The notes under the pieces are model-generated. The model was not told the origin of the DNA and did no database searches. It was given only the letters and a program-made list of their open reading frames with translations. Shown here one piece after another: positions 62,601 to 64,000 of a stretch of 64,000 bases of DNA (position 1 is its first letter; every line of letters begins with the position of its first letter). The DNA is from Manis javanica (Eukaryota > Chordata > Mammalia > Pholidota > Manidae), in contig NC_133158.1 in assembly GCF_040802235.1 (NCBI RefSeq), forward strand, positions 42,288,001 to 42,352,000, given 5' to 3'. The translations under genes were made by a program, and so were the position numbers.

Positions 62601-63541
62601 AGGTGCTGAGAAATGTCACAGTAGGAGGCCATTCCACCTGCTTGTTGCTTGCAGGCTCCCGGATGTGCGCTACACCTCCAAGACACTACCCCAGCCTTTG
62701 TCCGGTGGTAGTGTGAAATAGAACAAAATGCAGCAGAGAATCCTTTGGGTAGATTTAGAAATGAATTTTGGCATCTATCCATCTATCTATCTATCCATCA
62801 ATCACCTCTTTCTTTTTACTTATTTCTTACACAAAAGATCTTGATGATAACCAAACCTTCACATCCACCTTCTTTAGGGTGAGGTTATCTATAGCTTCTT
62901 TACACTATGGAACACCGTAGATTCACGCGTACGTAGTCCCCTGGGTCTGAAAGGAACACAGCACACTTTCTATTTAAACCAGTCAGCTTGTGGGGAGGAA
63001 GTCTTGGGAGGAGGTTTCACCCAAATCATTACTTAAACAAATTAATGAGCAGTACAACATATTCATAAATTTTTATAGTAGTCCATTTTTATTACCAGAA
63101 ATGCTTCCTTTTTTAATCCAATTTTTGTGTGTCCACAACTCATGTATAAAAGAAGGCTAGGTCTAAATTGTATGAAAAAAGGAAATTATTTTAGAGAAAG
63201 AGTAGAATTTCTTTCTACTGAAATGCTCCAGCAGAGGGCTCCTGGGGGTGAGGCTCTGCTGGACCCCTCTCTTCCTCTGTGGTGGGGAGGGGAAGGGGAT
63301 GGGGGGAGGAGTCAGCAAAACGGCCCCCCTAGGCAGCTCCAGCAGAGGCCTCCAAGGCCCGGGTTGCTCACCTGGTAGTGCACGAAGCGCATGTCTCGGG
63401 AGTACAGCGCTGCGGTCCACTGGCAGCCGGGGCCGGGGCGGATGGCTCTGGCCAGCTGCTCCAGCGCCCTCTGGTGGTGGGGGTAGAACTTGTGGGCCAG
63501 CGTCAGGTGCAGCTGCTTGGTGCAAGGCTTCACGGTGCAGT
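41554..63541 (-). CDS. UBASH3A: UBASH3A (TULA/STS-2), C-terminal two-thirds, ten spliced exons
   Basis: UBASH3A is a cytosolic T-cell adaptor and weak histidine phosphatase that dampens T-cell-receptor signalling through CBL and ZAP-70/SYK. Ten coding exons (63541-63372, 62560-62352, 57357-57231, 55910-55811, 52911-52789, 50727-50635, 46691-46547, 45915-45809, 43438-43329, 41691-41554) join in phase to about 440 residues ending in TAA. They cover the end of the 2H-phosphoesterase-like region, the SH3 domain (ALFQYKPQN, GDYIFVDP, GFLPENY), a linker, and the phosphoglycerate-mutase-like domain with catalytic VVRHGERVDQ and GHGSTLDS. The N-terminal UBA exons lie beyond 64000. No stop or frameshift is present. 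All introns are GT-AG except one with a GC donor after the 46691-46547 exon. Confidence 0.95.
43329..43438 (-). CDS. UBASH3A: UBASH3A exon with second catalytic histidine
   Basis: 110 bp reading LGVILIVGHGSTLDSCTRPL then LRLPPQDCRDLAQLVRK. The HG of GHGSTLDS is the second active-site histidine motif; the human protein as I recall it has Ser before it. The donor is AAAG|GTACAT. Confidence 0.95.
43439..45808. other. UBASH3A: UBASH3A intron
   Basis: Unique intronic DNA. No additional exon or clear repeat was recognised. Confidence 0.5.
45809..45915 (-). CDS. UBASH3A: UBASH3A phosphatase-domain exon (LMPAENYEAY)
   Basis: 107 bp. It completes the arginine split by the previous intron and reads PAVPLASLMPAENYEAYVDR then CAVSAIRMVSTCPQD. 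The acceptor is 'cctctag' and the donor GACC|GTAAGTGC. Confidence 0.94.
46547..46691 (-). CDS. UBASH3A: UBASH3A phosphatase-domain exon with GC donor
   Basis: 145 bp reading ELKLEKKVKIRVEPGIFEW then TRWEASKS to STNYR. The acceptor is 'tgttgaatgcag'. Homology and phase put the 3' boundary at TACAG|GCATGC, so the donor is GC instead of GT. If splicing failed here, translation would run about 20 residues into the intron and stop, losing the last third of the phosphatase domain. Confidence 0.9.
46692..50634. other. UBASH3A: UBASH3A intron
   Basis: About 3.9 kb. An AT-rich, poorly coding part lies at 47640-48010 and GC-rich unique DNA at 48900-50300, with long chance ORFs but no domain. No repeat could be named. 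Confidence 0.45.
50635..50727 (-). CDS. UBASH3A: UBASH3A phosphatase-domain exon (SPALRCVQTA)
   Basis: 93 bp reading ALLDSGVSITSVFTSPALRC then VQTAKHILE. The SPALRC.QTA block carries the second arginine that binds phosphate in this fold. The donor GAAG|GTCAGT is acceptable. Confidence 0.95.
50895..51300 (+). mobile_element. Old LTR/MER-type interspersed repeat
   Basis: The phrases 'gggagattactgtgatgggcctgacctattcagg', 'ccacatgacaaggactgtggg', 'cttcagtcctacagctgtgaggaactga' and 'gagaacccagctgtgctgtgcc' follow the order of a known old mammalian repeat. The same family appears at 60728-61995. Confidence 0.6.
51515..51905 (-). mobile_element. MLT1-type MaLR solo LTR, inverted
   Basis: The plus strand reads 'catgggctgaactgtgcctc', 'ggagttctaacccccag', 'ctggtgtcctattaaaagggg', 'gattctccctcac'-like and 'cttccagactgtgagg', the complement of an MLT1. 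Confidence 0.85.
52588..52740 (+). mobile_element. MIR SINE
   Basis: 'agctgtgtgaccttgggcaac ttacctaactgctctgtgtgtc' followed by 'cccatcagcagag...gcgagcacatagccagg' is the core and 3' part of MIR. It ends just upstream of the 52789 exon boundary. Confidence 0.8.
52789..52911 (-). CDS. UBASH3A: UBASH3A phosphatase-domain exon (KYYRPDLNFP)
   Basis: 123 bp reading KYYRPDLNFPCSLPRRRSGF through DFENDPPLSSCGIFQSRMA. Almost every residue agrees with the human protein as I recall it. The donor is GCAG|GTATGT. Confidence 0.96.
54365..54381. repeat. Target-site duplication, left copy, of the short young L1
   Basis: aaaaagatccactagga, repeated exactly at 54646-54662. Confidence 0.93.
54382..54645 (+). 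mobile_element. 5'-truncated young L1 copy carrying the chimeric 3' end
   Basis: About 235 bases match the complement of 28297-28545 (from 'gatcaaaaccaaaag' to 'gagagatgccctctc'), followed by a poly(A) ending in (caaca)-type repeats, inside a perfect 17-bp duplication. It has two instead of three 19-bp units and AATAAG instead of AATAAA. It lies in a UBASH3A intron, antisense to the gene. It shows that this terminus is the real 3' end of a mobile family. Confidence 0.93.
54663..55810. other. UBASH3A: UBASH3A intron
   Basis: No further exon or named repeat was recognised. Confidence 0.45.
55811..55910 (-). CDS. UBASH3A: UBASH3A exon with catalytic RHGE
   Basis: 100 bp encoding ASIARRSVLVVRHGERVDQ and on to LTPDG. 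VRHGER is the histidine-phosphatase signature whose histidine is the phospho-acceptor. The donor is GATG|GTAGGT and the acceptor 'cactgtctcag'. Confidence 0.96.
55911..57230. other. UBASH3A: UBASH3A intron
   Basis: Unique intronic sequence. No element was recognised. Confidence 0.45.
57231..57357 (-). CDS. UBASH3A: UBASH3A linker exon
   Basis: 127 bp. It reads TYTFSLAMDLNSRKDSEASN through the variable linker to NMQALQ. It joins SH3 to the phosphatase domain. A threonine stands where human has methionine at the start (MYTFSLA). The donor is CAG|GTGACA. Confidence 0.93.
58362..58725 (+). mobile_element. MLT1-type MaLR solo LTR
   Basis: 'tgaattagcttgctagggctgcc agaacaaaatacc', 'cagtcctggaggctgggagtc', 'attgaggacactagtcat', 'cagtcacattctgagg' and 'taacacagctcagcccttaaca' in order. 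Confidence 0.88.
58726..60250. other. UBASH3A: UBASH3A intron, no feature recognised
   Basis: Unique sequence with short chance ORFs only. Confidence 0.45.
60260..60660 (-). mobile_element. Old L1 3'-end fragment
   Basis: 'ggttcaaacatttaaaaattatgg', 'cctcctttccattccttgtccc', 'gtgaccactgttggaagtttct', 'gctctgcaacttatttttttca' and 'tcatgaaccatttttaaaacc' match the complement of an ancient L1 3' region in order. Confidence 0.6.
60728..61060 (+). mobile_element. Old LTR/MER-type repeat, 5' half
   Basis: 'gattttgcaggtgtgactaatg ... ttaagtcaatcaaaaggcagatgatcctgggtgggcctgac' is the left half of the family also seen at 50895-51300. Confidence 0.6.
61061..61240. repeat. AT-rich low-complexity DNA
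   Basis: Runs of tatata/catata and ataaa with almost no GC. Confidence 0.85.
61241..61995 (+). mobile_element. Old MaLR-like sequence and 3' half of the LTR/MER-type repeat
   Basis: 61241-61690 reads 'ggtatcaggagtggggtgctac ... gggagcagctttgga ... cagtgagtggaggctgg', in the style of a MaLR internal region. 61740-61995 ('cctacagcttcaaggaaatgaattctgcc ... cagactcc ... ctgtgagataataa ... agcaatagaaaact') is the right half of the same repeat family as 60728. Boundaries are approximate. Confidence 0.5.
61810..61867. repeat. 19-bp tandem repeat, about three units
   Basis: Unit 'gagcagaccccaagcctcg', the last copy slightly changed. It lies inside the old repeat. Confidence 0.9.
62352..62560 (-). 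CDS. UBASH3A: UBASH3A SH3-domain exon
   Basis: 209 bp encoding nearly the whole SH3 domain from TLRALFQYKPQN to ENYTERASECDTWVRHR. It keeps the ALFQY, DEL.L..GD, EGW and GFLPENY signatures that form the proline-peptide groove used to bind CBL. The acceptor is 'cttttttccag' and the donor CAG|GTGAGT. It ends in phase 2. Confidence 0.96.
62773..62802. repeat. (ATCT)n short tandem repeat
   Basis: Seven or so imperfect atct/atcc units. Confidence 0.9.
63372..63541 (-). CDS. UBASH3A: UBASH3A exon before the SH3 domain
   Basis: 170 bp. It reads DCTVKPCTKQLHLTLAHKFY (the first codon is split) through WTAALYSRDMRFVHYQ to the donor CAG|GTGAGC. The HLTLAH motif is one of the two H-x-T-type motifs of the 2H-phosphoesterase fold reported for this family. 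The acceptor is 'ctgacttcacag'. Confidence 0.95.
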
Positions 63542-64000
63542 CTGTGAAGTCAGATAAACACAGGGGTGCTGGGCACCCTTAACCGCACTGTCACCCCTGC
63601 ACACCCAGGACCAGCTCTCAATGTCTTGGCACATGGGGCTTCCTGCCTCTGCCCACTCCTTACCCCTCTAGCCTGGGGCTTCCTTGAAGGCAGTGAACCT
63701 TCCCTGACTATACTGTCTCAAAGAGTTTACCTTCTAAGGGAGGTGAGTGGATACCTGCAGATTTTAAAGGAGTAAGAAAGAGGGGACTGTAGAGATGTGG
63801 GTTTTGGGGGGTTGGGGGACTTATGGAATCTAGTTGCTCAAACAGTTGGTAAAATGTGTGGTGTGACATTTTTTTCTGTCGGTCCCTGTGGGGGTGCACA
63901 TTACTCAGCAGGCTGGACCAGAAGCCTCTCCCACCAGTTCAATGGCTTTTTGTTCCACTGCAGTCTCAGCAGGAAAATGCCACAGGCAATACAACCCCAC
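63542..64000. other. UBASH3A: UBASH3A intron to the right edge
   Basis: No further exon is visible. The upstream exons (UBA domain and start) lie outside the window. Confidence 0.5.

Overview
This is a stretch of mammalian nuclear genome. Two multi-exon genes can be read by homology, and most of the space between them is retrotransposons. From the left edge, the last three coding exons of RSPH1 run on the + strand (2488-5901). From the right edge, the last ten coding exons of UBASH3A run on the - strand (63541 down to 41554). The genes point at each other across about 35 kb. That matches the convergent RSPH1/UBASH3A order I know from human chromosome 21q22.3. The upstream exons of both genes lie outside the window.

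The organism is a non-primate placental mammal. I see no Alu and no obvious young carnivore, ruminant or rodent SINE. Recent insertions are all LINE-1. The wording of the L1 3' ends resembles pangolin (Manis) sequence as I remember it, but that species call is an inference of modest confidence. Older mammalian repeats are present (MLT1/MaLR LTRs, MIR, MER20-like DNA transposons, old L1), together with four solitary class-I-like ERV LTRs, two of which have clean 4-bp target duplications.

Layout: 1-6040, L1 and DNA-transposon remnants, an MLT1 LTR and the RSPH1 3' exons. 6040-16430, intergenic DNA with ERV LTRs and a (CA)n array. 16430-21500, an old inverted L1 with a solo LTR inserted in it. 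21846-28066, a full-length but broken L1. 28291-37019, a full-length L1 with both ORFs open, nested in an older L1 fragment. 37700-41150, unique DNA with one MLT1. 41150-63541, UBASH3A exons and introns, the introns carrying MLT1, MIR, a short young L1 copy and older repeats.

The most unusual object is the intact 8.7-kb L1. Its promoter is built of tandem units of about 210 bp. ORF1 carries three 11-residue repeats in its coiled coil. Beyond its ancestral 3' UTR and an internal A-tract it carries about 1.8 kb of extra 3' sequence. That extension contains a decayed retroviral envelope transmembrane-subunit fragment in sense orientation and ends in what looks like an ERV U3-R segment with its own AATAAA. 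The older L1 next to it lacks this extension. A short copy of the same terminus has inserted separately in a UBASH3A intron with a 17-bp target duplication. Together these suggest an L1 lineage whose 3' end was replaced by a transduced endogenous-retrovirus end and then propagated.
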